From contig CANTFK010000131.1 in NCBI GenBank assembly GCA_947646735.1, positions 247,614 through 311,613 on the forward strand: a DNA stretch of 64,000 nt, in the 5' to 3' direction. Position 1 is the stretch's first letter. Each line of letters begins with the position of its first letter. This document shows positions 51,216-60,463 of this stretch, piece after piece. The notes beneath the pieces are model-generated. The model was not told the DNA's origin. It made no database searches and worked only from the letters and a program-made list of their open reading frames with translations. This DNA comes from Peronospora farinosa (taxonomy: Eukaryota; Oomycota; Peronosporomycetes; Peronosporales; Peronosporaceae). The position numbers were made by a program, and so were the translations under genes.

Positions 51216-52622
51216 ATGGACCCTAGGCGTCCACGAAACAATGTCTCTGACAGCCAGAACTGGGAACACCAAGCGACAATCCGTAGAGAGCAGGCGCCGC
51301 AGGTCATGGATGGGGACTTGAAACCGTGGCGCTTGTATGGTCTTGAAGGTGCTGTCGAACCCGAGCCACTGGAGGTCATGAAGGACCTTTTCACGCGATA
51401 CCGTACAGTGAGAGGCAAGGCGACGAACAACGCATATACCGACGATGCGTTGCAGAGGTCTTGGTGTGCCTTCATCAGGCGCTGGAACGCGAGCCGACGT
51501 GAAGGAACGTCCTTCACGTCCTGGTTAGACGGTCGCGAGGGAACGCGTGATAGACACGCTATTGGCGACCTGCGCCGGCGCATCTGTCGTATGACTTGTG
51601 ACGAGTATCACCTTTGTTACGTCCACATTCGTGAGGGATGTCCAACGTGCAACGTGGGCAGATCGCGACCGGTCCGGCAGGAATGGGACGACTTGGTGTG
51701 TGCGCGAGGCATGCCCGACCATATTCGTCCATGGATTGCCCGTTATGAGAGAAGCCTTTCGGAGCTCCAGGTGTCCGAGCTACGGCGAGTGAGAGCGCGT
51801 CCTTACGATCGCCGACGGCATTCACGTAGCCGAGGTCGTCAACCGTATCATCCATATGCTCCCGAGCCTCGTAATAGGTCTCGGTCTCGGAGTCGCTCGG
51901 GAGGTCGTCGCGGTTTCGTTGCTCGCGAGCATTACGGCTCGCGAGATCGGGGATGGAACCGGCAGCGTCGGTCGCGATCACCGTCTTTCTACGGGACTCG
52001 TAGTCCTCGACCACGTCCGGGACATCTTGGGACAGCGTACTCGATGGCTCCCATGTATCGTCCGCCGGGGAATATCCCAACCAGCGAACCCTGTAATGTT
52101 TCTCGACATGCTTCTTCATGGGCGCCGAGTTATTACTCGGCGCCTGGGACTTGTGATCCTCGTGATCGACAATCCGGTCGACAATCCAGCGTCGCGCACC
52201 CGATGCATCGACTAATGGAGGAGGAGCATCACGACGGAAGGCCTCTGGCGATGAGCGCCGATTCTCGTAATCGGGCGCCTGTACAGTCGAATGATGAGCT
52301 GCGCCTACTCCGCGCTGAAGCCGAGGAGTCGAAGAATGCCCTACTTGATGCTCGCGAGATGGCTGAGAGAGCTCAAGATCGTGCGGATGCTGCGACTGAG
52401 GCTGCTGAGCGGACTCGACGTGAGCAGCTGGTACTGGTTGAGCGCCTACGTCAGCTTGAGACGACTGCGTTCGGAGGACCCCAGCAGGTCGAGTCTGCAC
52501 GCGTTCGGGCAGGACTTGGTCCCAGTCGTCGTCAACGTCGTCGTCAAGGGATGTCGGATTTCGAGCCGGCACAGAAGAGCGGGGAAGATTCGAAGGGAGA
52601 TCCGCCGGCAGGTAAGCCTTGA
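51216..52622 (+). CDS. Antisense ORF of the intact Gypsy element (RS-rich, coiled coil)
   Basis: 468 codons on plus, starting 113 bases inside the element from the 3' LTR and overlapping the last ~355 pol codons by 1064 bases; the first 343 bases lie outside pol. I do not recognise a family. Residues about 35-175 look folded, with many Trp/Cys/His (RSWCAFIRRWNASRRE, YHLCYVHIREGCPTCNVGRS). Residues about 195-270 are Arg/Ser-rich (RNRSRSRSRSGGRRG), like nuclear RNA-binding proteins. Residues about 370-430 form a likely coiled coil (LRAEAEESKNALLDAREMAE). Plant Tat/Grande-type elements also carry extra, sometimes antisense, ORFs between pol and the 3' LTR. Frames opposite a GC-rich gene can stay open by chance, so expression is unproved; the ordered domain-like composition argues for a real gene. 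Confidence 0.5.
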   Translation: MDPRRPRNNVSDSQNWEHQATIRREQAPQVMDGDLKPWRLYGLEGAVEPEPLEVMKDLFTRYRTVRGKATNNAYTDDALQRSWCAFIRRWNASRREGTSFTSWLDGREGTRDRHAIGDLRRRICRMTCDEYHLCYVHIREGCPTCNVGRSRPVRQEWDDLVCARGMPDHIRPWIARYERSLSELQVSELRRVRARPYDRRRHSRSRGRQPYHPYAPEPRNRSRSRSRSGGRRGFVAREHYGSRDRGWNRQRRSRSPSFYGTRSPRPRPGHLGTAYSMAPMYRPPGNIPTSEPCNVSRHASSWAPSYYSAPGTCDPRDRQSGRQSSVAHPMHRLMEEEHHDGRPLAMSADSRNRAPVQSNDELRLLRAEAEESKNALLDAREMAERAQDRADAATEAAERTRREQLVLVERLRQLETTAFGGPQQVESARVRAGLGPSRRQRRRQGMSDFEPAQKSGEDSKGDPPAGKP

Positions 52623-55600
52623 GGCGCCCGACGTAGAACGTCGGGTGCAAACGCATAGATGTAGGTATGTCTAGCGTGTAAGCGTCACCATGCACCTTAA
52701 CAACCCGAAATGGGCCAATATATCTTGGCGCTAACTTATTAGCGCCCAAATTCGTCACTGAGGTGTTCGGTAATCCACTTGTTGATAACAATACTCTGTC
52801 ACCTTCTCGAAATATCAACATATTCTTTCGTCCTCTTCTGTCAGCATTCTCCTTTTGCTTGTCGACTGCCTCTTGTAATGCATCACGCACAAAACGCGTG
52901 ATTCCTTGTCGTAATAGTAGAAATTCGGTTACTGCAGCCGAACTTACAGGCGACGTATTCTCTTTTGGAGCAAAATTGGCAACGGGAGACGCGATGGAAA
53001 GCATCGCGTCAGGAGTCGATATGCCGTTGGCCACAAAATTACCAGTATTAGGTGCATCGGCAGCAACCTTATGCGCATCGTAATCAATCATCAATAGTTT
53101 CGGCGCAATTCCATCCGTAGATACTCCCCCACCAAGCTTGGAAACAGGGTGTTCTGAAGCTGAGAGAGCAAGCAGCGCCGGAACGCGAGGATGCCTCGCG
53201 TTGTTAACGAAAAAGGGCGTCAACCCGGTTGACGCATGGACAGCATTGTTGATTGCAAACTCTGCAAGTGGAAGAAATGAACTCCATGATGAGAACGATG
53301 TTGCGTAACTGCGCAAGACATCTTCGAGCACTCTGTTCACACGCTCCGTTTGCCCATCCGTCTCTGGATGGGCCGCCGTAGACATAAGCAACCGCGTGCC
53401 TAATAGCTGGAATAATTCGGCCCAGAAAGCCGAAGTGAAACGCGGGTCACGGTCCGAAACAATAGATTCTGGCAAGCCGTGATGCCTAAAGATAAGATCA
53501 ATGAAGATCTTCGCTGTCGTCTCCGCCGTAATGTTGGCGGAGACCGGAGCAAAATGCACCATTTTGCTGAATCGATCCACTAGAACCAATACGCCCGTGC
53601 GTTTCTGTTCATCCGGTGGAAGGCCAAAGATAAAATCCATGCTGACCGAGCGCCAGGCTTCCGTAGCAATCGGAAGCGGACGCAATGGGGCTTGTGAAGA
53701 CGGCGCGGGCTTCACACGCTGACAGGTTTCACAGGAGCGCACCCATTTCTGGATGTATTTATACATTCGCGGCCAGAAAAATACGCGAGAAATAGCTGCA
53801 AACGTCTTCTCGCGACCCAGGTGTCCGCCAGCTGGGCTGTCGTGAAATTCATGAACCAATCGGGCTCGAAGGTCGTCATCAGCAGGGATGACGACACGCG
53901 GGGAATCAAAGACGTCCATCGTGTACGTCAGCAACGGACCGTCAAGCGCGTAACGCTTGATGTTGTCGCGTGTTGGTTTCGTCAACTTCGCGAGTAATTT
54001 TTCGCTCGGGTCCCTGAGATAGTTGATGATTCCTGCATAGAAGGAATCATTCGCGTAGGATTCAGCGATCTGAGTTCGGATCGAAAGCACGGGGGTCGAA
54101 ATCATCGCATTAAGTCCCAGGTCAATACAACACACACATATATCTTCGTCGTCATCAACATACTCCGTTTGATGACCCATATCACGCCGAGGATCGTAAT
54201 CAGGACGACGAGAAAGCGCATCAGCGAGAATGTTATTCTTGCCAGGCTTGTAATGCACCACAAAATTATACTCGGCAAAAAATGACAACCACCGTGCCAT
54301 ACGCTGGGACAAGTGAGGACTCTTGACGGCGGTACGCAATGATGCGTGATCTGTGTAGATAGAAAACATCTTTTCGCCGAGCAAATATACTCTAAACTTG
54401 ATTAGCGCGTAACGCATAGCCAAAAGTTCCTTGTCGTGTACCGGATAATTTTTCTCGGCAGGTTTCATCTGTCGTGATTGAAAACTCACGACGCGCTCTC
54501 GACCCTCGTCATCAAATTGCATGAGGGCACATCCTATAGCGAAATTGCTCGCGTCACATACGACGTGGAATGGCTTAGAGTCATCAGGTAACATCAGCAC
54601 CGGTGCCTCGGACAAGCTCTTCTTTACGGAGTCGAAGGCAGATTGATGTTCTGCCGTCCATAACCATACTGCATCTTTCTTGAGCAAAGTCGATAATGGC
54701 TGAATTAGCTCAGCATAGTTCTTTGTATACTTATGCAAGTAATTCGCCAGACCGAGCCATTGACGTAATTCAGTTTGGTTCCTGGGCGTTGGCCAGGAAC
54801 AGATCGATGAGATCTTCTCAGGATCAGCGCGGACACCTTCCTTGCTGACGTAGCAACCGAGTACTGGAATCTCGGGAGCGCAGAAGACACATTTCTTCAA
54901 ATTCGCATACAATTTATTCTCGCGCATAACTTGAAACACCTGCTTCAAGTGTCGAAGGTGTACCTCCGTAGCGCTGAGCTTTTGCTCAGCGCGGCTGTGA
55001 ACGAAAATGTCGTCAAAGTAGCTCGGTGCAAAGTCGCGAAGTGGGCGAAGTACTTGTGTCACCATCCGATTGAACGTAGCTGGAGCGTTCTTAAGACCTT
55101 GTGGCATGACTAGCCACTCCCAAAGCATCCCGCTTGGGGTGCTGACCGCAGTGAACGGAATGTCACTGTCCCTCATGAGGATCTGATAGAAACCGTCTGT
55201 CAGATCTATGGCGCTATAGATCTCGCTCCCGGACATGGTATTTAATACCATGTCTTTTCGAGAGATAGGCGTTTGAGCCGGGATCGTGGCGTCATTCAGC
55301 TTGTTGAAGGCGTGCACAATGCGCCAACCGCCGGTGGCTTTCTTCACACAGAAAGTCGGACTCGAATGTGGCGAGATACTCTCGCGGACATGGCCAGCCT
55401 TGCGGCGACCCTCGAAAAATTCATCAATAGCGATGACTTGGTCGCGCGGTAACGGCCACTGCCTTGTCACGCAATATTTCGATCCTGACACGAGATCTAT
55501 CTCGTGCCGCACACCACGATCCGCCGGAAGCTCAGCTGGAATTTTCTCCGGGAAAATATCGGCGTACTCACGGGCGATATCGTATACAGGGTTGCCTGAA

Positions 55601-57126
55601 GCACGAAGAGCATCCCAAGACTGTGCCGCGAAGCGTTCTTCGCGCGCTGATTTAGGCTCGGCGCTCTTCGGGCGAGCCTCCAGAACTTCTTCACTGGCTG
55701 CTTCGGTGGCTGAAACGATGCACACTTGCTCGATGTCGCCGGCCTTGAGGTCATGAAGGAAGTCTTTCCATGTAAGGTCTGGCAGAGATGTGATATCTGC
55801 AGCAGTGCACGGTGGTCTCGCTACCTCAATGTAGCGGCCACGATGTGGGGATCCCTCCACATATTCAAGCGCGCATACGGATTCCGTCACTACGGAATCA
55901 AATGCATCAGCATCTTGACGTGAATTTCGTCGTCTCGGTGATCGGCGTGCTCCTTTCTTGCGTTTTCTCTTGCGTCTCGATCCCCTGCTCGAGACTGGAA
56001 CGTCGCTATCACAAGAGGATGATGTACCCCTCTCTAGACGTGGGAGCTCTGTCTCCACCACGTCGGTCTCATGCGGATCCGTAGTCCGCCCATTCTCGTC
56101 AATCAAAAGCGGGAGCTTGTCTTCGACCGCTTCACTTGTTTGCGGGAGCCCCTGCTCGACCGCCTCGATATTTATCGGGAGCCTCTGCTCGTCCGATGTA
56201 CTTGTACGCGGGAGCCCCTGCTCGACCGCCTCGAAAATGATCGGGAGCCTCTGCTCGTCCGATGTGCTTGTATGCGGGAGCCCCTGCTCAACCGCCTCGA
56301 AAATGATCGGGAGCCTCTGCTCGTCCGATGTTCTTGTATGCGGGAGACCCTGCTCAACCGCCGCGAAATTGATCGGAAGCCGCTGCTCGTCCGATGTGCT
56401 TGTATGCGGGAACCGCTGTTCGACCGCCTCGTTGTGAATCGGGAACCCCTGTTCGACCGATGTCTGTGTGTGCGGGAACCGCTGTTCGACCGCCTCGTTG
56501 TGTGGCTCCGTCAGTGTAACGGAACATATTGCGCACAGAGGGCCATCGCTCTCTCTGTGTTGACTACTAGTTGTGGCGAGTTCGTTCACGACCCTGACGT
56601 GAGGCCAATCGGATGAAGCGACCAACAAATGAGTAAACACTTCACTGACGTCATAACCGCTTCGTCGTTTGACGGACCGAGATAGCCAATCTATCTTCGG
56701 CTGATACCGTGACAGCCACGGTATCCCAAGTATGCAATCAAATGCATAGTTCATCTCGTACACCAAAAATTCGTCGTTGCTCTGGAAACCGTCGAAAGTG
56801 TACGGTAAAACCACTGTTTTACGCGGGACACGTTTTGGTTGTCCATCGGCAAGTTTGACAACGATGTCACCTGGACCTTCTCGAACCGTGACAGTCGACG
56901 GGAGAAGGGACAAACAGGATGCACGAAAGAAGTTGTTGGAAGCGCCAGAATCCAACAACGCTCGAAGTGGTCGCTTCACTCCAGCGACGATGAGACTGAT
57001 AATAATCAGTCTCGAATCATCGCGCATGGTGGTGGCATTGAAGTGGGTATGAATCACTTTGGGGCTAGGAGCCCGAGCTGCCACCTGAGTACTCGGGGCT
57101 CCATTTCTGCCAGTAGGGCGCCCCAC
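51559..57126 (-). CDS. Intact Gypsy pol: protease, RT, RNase H, integrase, chromodomain
   Basis: The open frame is 1855 codons from a GTG at 57126, with no ATG start; it is reached by -1 frameshifting from gag. Protease: ALLDSGASNNFF (residues 57-68) and LGIPWLSRYQPKIDWLS. A repeat region follows near residues 205-345. RT: KKATGGWRIVHAFNKLND, MPQGLKNAPATFNRM and catalytic YFDDIF near residue 703. RNase H: HVVCDASNFAIGCALMQFDD, VHDKELLAMRYAL. Integrase: HHCC zinc region (HEFHDSPAGGHLGREKT, CETCQRVKP), the catalytic Asp in MDFIFGLPPDEQ, SDRDPRFTS and TDGQTERVNRVLED. Chromodomain near residue 1680: HYRVRWLGYSPADDTWEP. About 165 residues follow it, longer than usual, lying opposite the antisense ORF. 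All catalytic motifs are present, so the enzyme set looks functional. Confidence 0.92.
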   Translation of the reverse strand: MGRPTGRNGAPSTQVAARAPSPKVIHTHFNATTMRDDSRLIIISLIVAGVKRPLRALLDSGASNNFFRASCLSLLPSTVTVREGPGDIVVKLADGQPKRVPRKTVVLPYTFDGFQSNDEFLVYEMNYAFDCILGIPWLSRYQPKIDWLSRSVKRRSGYDVSEVFTHLLVASSDWPHVRVVNELATTSSQHRESDGPLCAICSVTLTEPHNEAVEQRFPHTQTSVEQGFPIHNEAVEQRFPHTSTSDEQRLPINFAAVEQGLPHTRTSDEQRLPIIFEAVEQGLPHTSTSDEQRLPIIFEAVEQGLPRTSTSDEQRLPINIEAVEQGLPQTSEAVEDKLPLLIDENGRTTDPHETDVVETELPRLERGTSSSCDSDVPVSSRGSRRKRKRKKGARRSPRRRNSRQDADAFDSVVTESVCALEYVEGSPHRGRYIEVARPPCTAADITSLPDLTWKDFLHDLKAGDIEQVCIVSATEAASEEVLEARPKSAEPKSAREERFAAQSWDALRASGNPVYDIAREYADIFPEKIPAELPADRGVRHEIDLVSGSKYCVTRQWPLPRDQVIAIDEFFEGRRKAGHVRESISPHSSPTFCVKKATGGWRIVHAFNKLNDATIPAQTPISRKDMVLNTMSGSEIYSAIDLTDGFYQILMRDSDIPFTAVSTPSGMLWEWLVMPQGLKNAPATFNRMVTQVLRPLRDFAPSYFDDIFVHSRAEQKLSATEVHLRHLKQVFQVMRENKLYANLKKCVFCAPEIPVLGCYVSKEGVRADPEKISSICSWPTPRNQTELRQWLGLANYLHKYTKNYAELIQPLSTLLKKDAVWLWTAEHQSAFDSVKKSLSEAPVLMLPDDSKPFHVVCDASNFAIGCALMQFDDEGRERVVSFQSRQMKPAEKNYPVHDKELLAMRYALIKFRVYLLGEKMFSIYTDHASLRTAVKSPHLSQRMARWLSFFAEYNFVVHYKPGKNNILADALSRRPDYDPRRDMGHQTEYVDDDEDICVCCIDLGLNAMISTPVLSIRTQIAESYANDSFYAGIINYLRDPSEKLLAKLTKPTRDNIKRYALDGPLLTYTMDVFDSPRVVIPADDDLRARLVHEFHDSPAGGHLGREKTFAAISRVFFWPRMYKYIQKWVRSCETCQRVKPAPSSQAPLRPLPIATEAWRSVSMDFIFGLPPDEQKRTGVLVLVDRFSKMVHFAPVSANITAETTAKIFIDLIFRHHGLPESIVSDRDPRFTSAFWAELFQLLGTRLLMSTAAHPETDGQTERVNRVLEDVLRSYATSFSSWSSFLPLAEFAINNAVHASTGLTPFFVNNARHPRVPALLALSASEHPVSKLGGGVSTDGIAPKLLMIDYDAHKVAADAPNTGNFVANGISTPDAMLSIASPVANFAPKENTSPVSSAAVTEFLLLRQGITRFVRDALQEAVDKQKENADRRGRKNMLIFREGDRVLLSTSGLPNTSVTNLGANKLAPRYIGPFRVVKVHGDAYTLDIPTSMRLHPTFYVGRLKAYLPADLPSNLPRSSVPARNPTSLDDDVDDDWDQVLPERVQTRPAGVLRTQSSQADVGAQPVPAAHVESAQQPQSQHPHDLELSQPSREHQVGHSSTPRLQRGVGAAHHSTVQAPDYENRRSSPEAFRRDAPPPLVDASGARRWIVDRIVDHEDHKSQAPSNNSAPMKKHVEKHYRVRWLGYSPADDTWEPSSTLSQDVPDVVEDYESRRKTVIATDAAGSIPDLASRNAREQRNRDDLPSDSETETYYEAREHMDDTVDDLGYVNAVGDRKDALSLAVARTPGAPKGFSHNGQSMDEYGRACLAHTPSRPIPAGPVAICPRCTLDIPHECGRNKGDTRHKSYDRCAGAGRQ
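56100..56510 (-). repeat. Tandem 22-residue repeats in intact Gypsy pol
   Basis: About five to six units of roughly 66 bases encode variants of EAVEQGLPHTSTSDEQRLPI between protease and RT. The reading frame is preserved across all units. The opposite strand is also open there as a by-product. Confidence 0.9.
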
Positions 57127-57150
57127 GCCTACTGGAACCGCTCGTTTTTT
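57110..57150 (-). promoter_or_regulatory. -1 ribosomal frameshift signal between gag and pol
   Basis: On minus the gag codons CCA AAA AAC contain the heptamer A AAA AAC (57150-57144). An eight-base spacer (57143-57136) is followed by a hairpin: CCAGTAGG (57135-57128) pairs with CCTACTGG (57117-57110), with extra CG pairs inside and a short G-rich loop. The gag stop TAG (57131-57129) is inside the first arm. The pol frame is exactly -1 relative to gag, as a slip here requires. Confidence 0.85.
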
Positions 57151-58169
57151 GGCGGGACCACCGACGACACAGCGTCTCCTCGTGAGACAGCTGTGTTCAT
57201 CGTCACCGGCGCAGGTGCACGACAGACAGCCGCACGATGGCCTGTTTTACCACAGCGAAAACACTTCATCGTGTTAGGATTGCGAATGTCGCGGCTTAAT
57301 GATTTGCCGCGACCACGAGAGGACTCAATTGCATCAATTTCCATTGGCTCTGGGCCAGACGTCCGGGAATGTTGTGACGCTGCGTGCAGGTACGACGACG
57401 CGACAGTGTAATCCTCACGAAGCGCGAGGGCAAATGCCTCCTCGAGGGACTTTGGCTCAGCACGTGTGAGGCAGTAACGCGTCATGCCCTCTTGCATACC
57501 AAAAATAAAGACATGGACTTGTGAAGCCATGTCAATTGGCTGCGTGGTAATGCACGAAGCAAGATGACGTGTCTTCTGCACGTAGTCACGCATCGACAGC
57601 TTGCCCTGTCGGAGTGAGAAGAAATCTGCACGCAAGCGAGATTCATCTTGAGGAGGCTCGAAAGCCAGTCGTAAGTCACGCTGGATATCGTCCAGCGTAG
57701 GAAACGCCGACTCATCTACGACGAGCTTTCCGAGAGCCCATTCCTTGGCTTTGCCGGCAAGACGAGACAACAGGAAATTGACCTTGGCCGTCGGAGCGTC
57801 AATTAATCTTGACGCTATTGCAATATCCACCTCGCGAAACCAGCGATTGAGGGGGAGACGATCCGGACCATCACCGGAGTACGTTGACGTCTCCATCTTG
57901 ATAGCATCATGGTGCGAAGTGCGCGAGGGAGTCAATACTCGCCGATTCGCTTCGGCGAGCTCGCGCACCATAAAGTCTTGGATGGCGGCACGTTGATCAT
58001 CAGGCGTCGCTGTGCTCAGCAGCGACGTCACAATAGTTTCACCAGACACCGCCGCGAGGCGATGTAGTGCCTGCCACTCCACCGAGGTGAGATGTGGAAA
58101 ATCAGAATGCTCCAGCGAGACCGCTGGAGCCACCGAAGACTCGCCCATGTTCATCTCGAATCTGGTCAT
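57129..58169 (-). CDS. Intact Gypsy gag
   Basis: 346 residues from a true ATG (58169). It has a helical N-terminal part ([17 protein letters not shown]), a retrotransposon gag domain ([67 protein letters not shown]) and a zinc knuckle [14 protein letters not shown] near the end. Gag forms the particle and binds the RNA. The last codons ([14 protein letters not shown]) include the slippery site that yields the Gag-Pol fusion. No internal stop or frame break. Confidence 0.92.
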   Translation of the reverse strand: MTRFEMNMGESSVAPAVSLEHSDFPHLTSVEWQALHRLAAVSGETIVTSLLSTATPDDQRAAIQDFMVRELAEANRRVLTPSRTSHHDAIKMETSTYSGDGPDRLPLNRWFREVDIAIASRLIDAPTAKVNFLLSRLAGKAKEWALGKLVVDESAFPTLDDIQRDLRLAFEPPQDESRLRADFFSLRQGKLSMRDYVQKTRHLASCITTQPIDMASQVHVFIFGMQEGMTRYCLTRAEPKSLEEAFALALREDYTVASSYLHAASQHSRTSGPEPMEIDAIESSRGRGKSLSRDIRNPNTMKCFRCGKTGHRAAVCRAPAPVTMNTAVSRGDAVSSVVPPKNERFQ

Positions 58170-58175
58170 TGGAAG

Positions 58176-58193
58176 GACTACGAAGTGCTACCA
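58176..58193 (-). other. Candidate primer-binding site of the intact Gypsy
   Basis: Two bases after the 5' LTR end on minus, TGGTAGCACTTCGTAGTC begins with the expected TGG. Element A has the related TGGTAGTACTAG at the same distance from its LTR. Confidence 0.6.
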
Positions 58194-58195
58194 GG

Positions 58196-58513
58196 TGTAA
58201 CGGGCTAAGGACCCGTTACCGTCTTACACTAAAAGGGCGTTGAGGAAGCGCTCTTATTTAACTCGTAAATATAACTCTGTTTTATTTTGTTTTAGTTTTA
58301 ATTCGCAGTAAGTGCGAATATGTTCCCTAGCTCATGGGAACCACTCAATATGGAAGTCAATTTATTATTGGCTAATTATTGGGTCTGGCACCCCAATAAT
58401 AAACCAATAATAAAATGACGCGCAGTATCCGCTAATCGGATACTGCCCTATGCCTACTTATGTAATTATGTATTAATCCTATAACTACTTATGTAATAGG
58501 TTGCCCCATTACA
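58196..58513 (-). repeat. Intact Gypsy 5' LTR
   Basis: 318 bases, nearly identical to 50783-51102. It starts TGTAATGGGG and ends CCCGTTACA on minus; the promoter for gag-pol is expected here. Confidence 0.92.
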
Positions 58514-58996
58514 TAACTGGTCAGGAGTGGCTGAACAACGAAGGGTCGAGGTCGACCAACGAGGGATTTAGGTCTACCAACGAGAGACCGGGTCGACCAA
58601 TGAGGTTCCCAGGTCTACCTATGAGGGATCGGGTCTACCGATGAGGGATCCAGGTATACCAACGAGAGACCGGGTCGACCAATGAGGGACCATGGCCTAC
58701 CAGCGAGGGACCGGGTCGACCAATAAGGGACCCAGGTCGAACGATGAGGGACCCGGGTCTACCAACGAGAGACCAGGTCGATCAATGAAGGGCCATGGTC
58801 AACTCCCTTTGGTACCGGTTAACCGGTACCCTGATACTGATTTTTTTTCTGTGGGTTCTGCGGATTGTTCTCCACTAACGGTCGCTCCCCTTCGAGGCCC
58901 CTGTCTCTCTGGTGTCCTGTCCCTGACCTACGGTCTATAATCCAAATTCAACTGGATTCTGGGGTCCCCACATCACAAAAACAGCACCTCACCACA
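58514..58996 (-). mobile_element. Type-3 LTR fragment (5' part, minus)
   Basis: On minus it starts TGTGGTGAGGTGCTG at 58996. It contains a minisatellite of about 24-base GACC/GGTCGACC-rich units (58550-58800) and reaches GACCAGTTA at the intact Gypsy boundary. It is related to 59386-60463. The 3' half of this LTR is absent on the other side of the Gypsy element. Confidence 0.7.
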
Positions 58997-59385
58997 CGGC
59001 GCTGCTTAAGTCCCGAGCGAGGAGCGCAAAGCAGGAACATCGAGCTCACGAAACGGTGACGCGTGGACAACCAGCGAAAAATACTGGTGTCTGATAGGCT
59101 GAATTTTAGCCAATAGAAAGCTCCTTGAATGGATGGCCATGGTCCCTCATCGGTAGACCTGAGTCCCTCGTCGGCCCTCGTCGGTCGACCTCGGCCCCTC
59201 TTCAATAGACCTCGGTCACTCAAGAATGCAGCTCAATGTATCGAAGATTGACACCACAGCTGGAGTGACCCAGGTTGGCCACGGACTACCTAACAAAGAG
59301 CAAGCAGAAAGACCTACGTGATTGACGTAATGAAGACATGCGCGTGCTCAAGCCGCTGTACGGATGAGCAAGTGCAAGGGGCGGC
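58997..59385 (+). pseudogene. Scrambled stretch with copia RT fragment
   Basis: About 390 bases between two type-3 LTR pieces. The last ~70 bases read MRVLKPLYG followed by a stop, resembling the copia RT motif LKKALYGLKQA. A short piece (59130-59220) repeats the type-3 LTR minisatellite. The rest was not recognised. Confidence 0.4.
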
Positions 59386-60463
59386 TGTGGTGAAGTGCTT
59401 TCCTAAATTGTGAAGAACCCAGGGGCCAGTTGGATTGAAGGGACAAGGGGCCGTGGACCAGGGAGAAGGGACCACGCACCAGAGAGAAGGGACCGGAGAT
59501 AAAGGGAACCCCGGAAGTGAAGCGATCGTTGGCTGAGAATTTAAAAGACAAAAAAGAAGAGGTCATTGCCAGGGTACTGTTTAACCGGTACTGAAGGGGG
59601 TCGACCATGGCCCCCTCTGGAAGGCCCGGTCTCTCATTGGTGAACACGGTCCCTCATTGGTCGAATCGGTCCCTCGCTGGTAGACCATGGTCCCTCATTG
59701 GTCGACCTGGTCCCTCATTGGTCGACCCGGTCCTTCATCGGTCGGCCTGGGTCCCTCGTTCTTCAGCTACTCCGGACCAGTTAATACAAGGATCAGACCA
59801 GTCGACGCAAGGAATCAGAGCTTCAGGAAAGGATAGAGTAAAGGAGTTAAAAGGATAGGACTATACTAAATACTACTAAATTTGCGATCTACGTGGCACG
59901 ACTCCGTCACCCAAGAAGAACTTGCTCTAAGTTACTCACTGTTCCGGGAAGGGATATATTTTGGCCCCCCCGTTGAAGACAGTTGTGTAGCGAAGTTCAA
60001 GTGCGAATAGAGCTCCAGGATATATTTGGCCTGTGAGCTCGTTCCAGTAGCAACACCTCCCAAGACCCGCTATCGGAAGCGGTCTCCCTCACCTCACGGT
60101 CCGGGAGCAAAGTAAAGGTCAGGTGGTTAATACCCCTGAAACAAGAAGGAAAAGGCCAGGGACGACAAGCGCCCCTGAAGAATTTGGCTCTAAGCCCACT
60201 CTCGACAAGGTCGATCGAGCGGCCACCTACCGGCCCACCGAGTTAAGCATATCCACTCGAGGCCCCCCAGGTCTACCTCCCTCAAGGCAGACGTCTACAT
60301 CCTCACCAAGTCTTCCGAAGAGTGCAACCCGCCAGCCGACGGGTACACAAGGCGAGAGAAGTTCCATACGCGGTATCGGGGTACCCCCTCCGACAGTCGG
60401 CAGTCCGGCACAGTGAGTGGTTTGGGATCTCGTCATACATTTTTATGAGCCCACTCCACCACA
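59386..60463 (+). mobile_element. Type-3 LTR
   Basis: 1078 bases, TGTGGTGAAGTGC...CCCACTCCACCACA. It carries TCCCTCATTGGTCGACC-type tandem units (59620-59770) and the shared U5 block GGTATCGGGGTACCCCCTCCG (near 60375). Flanks are copia RT-like sequence on the left and copia pre-integrase sequence on the right, without a duplication. Confidence 0.8.

Larger units (their letters stand above)
50783..58513 (-). mobile_element. Structurally intact chromodomain Ty3/Gypsy retrotransposon
   Basis: 7.7 kb, minus orientation. 5' LTR 58196-58513, candidate primer-binding site 58176-58193, gag 58169-57129, -1 frameshift signal 57150-57110, pol to 51559, candidate polypurine tract 51117-51103 (AAAGAGGGGGGGTGA on minus) and 3' LTR 50783-51102. 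The LTRs differ at about three of 320 positions by eye, which suggests a recent insertion. Gag and pol have no internal stops. The flanks do not match: left is chromodomain pol (CCTTG before the LTR), right is a type-3 LTR (TAACT after it), so no target duplication exists. A 468-codon antisense ORF lies at the 3' end. Confidence 0.93.

Noticed and set aside
55958..56616. Plus-strand frames of 159-181 codons opposite the pol repeats
   Set aside because: They mirror the 66-base repeats of pol; a repeat unit that lacks stops on both strands explains them.
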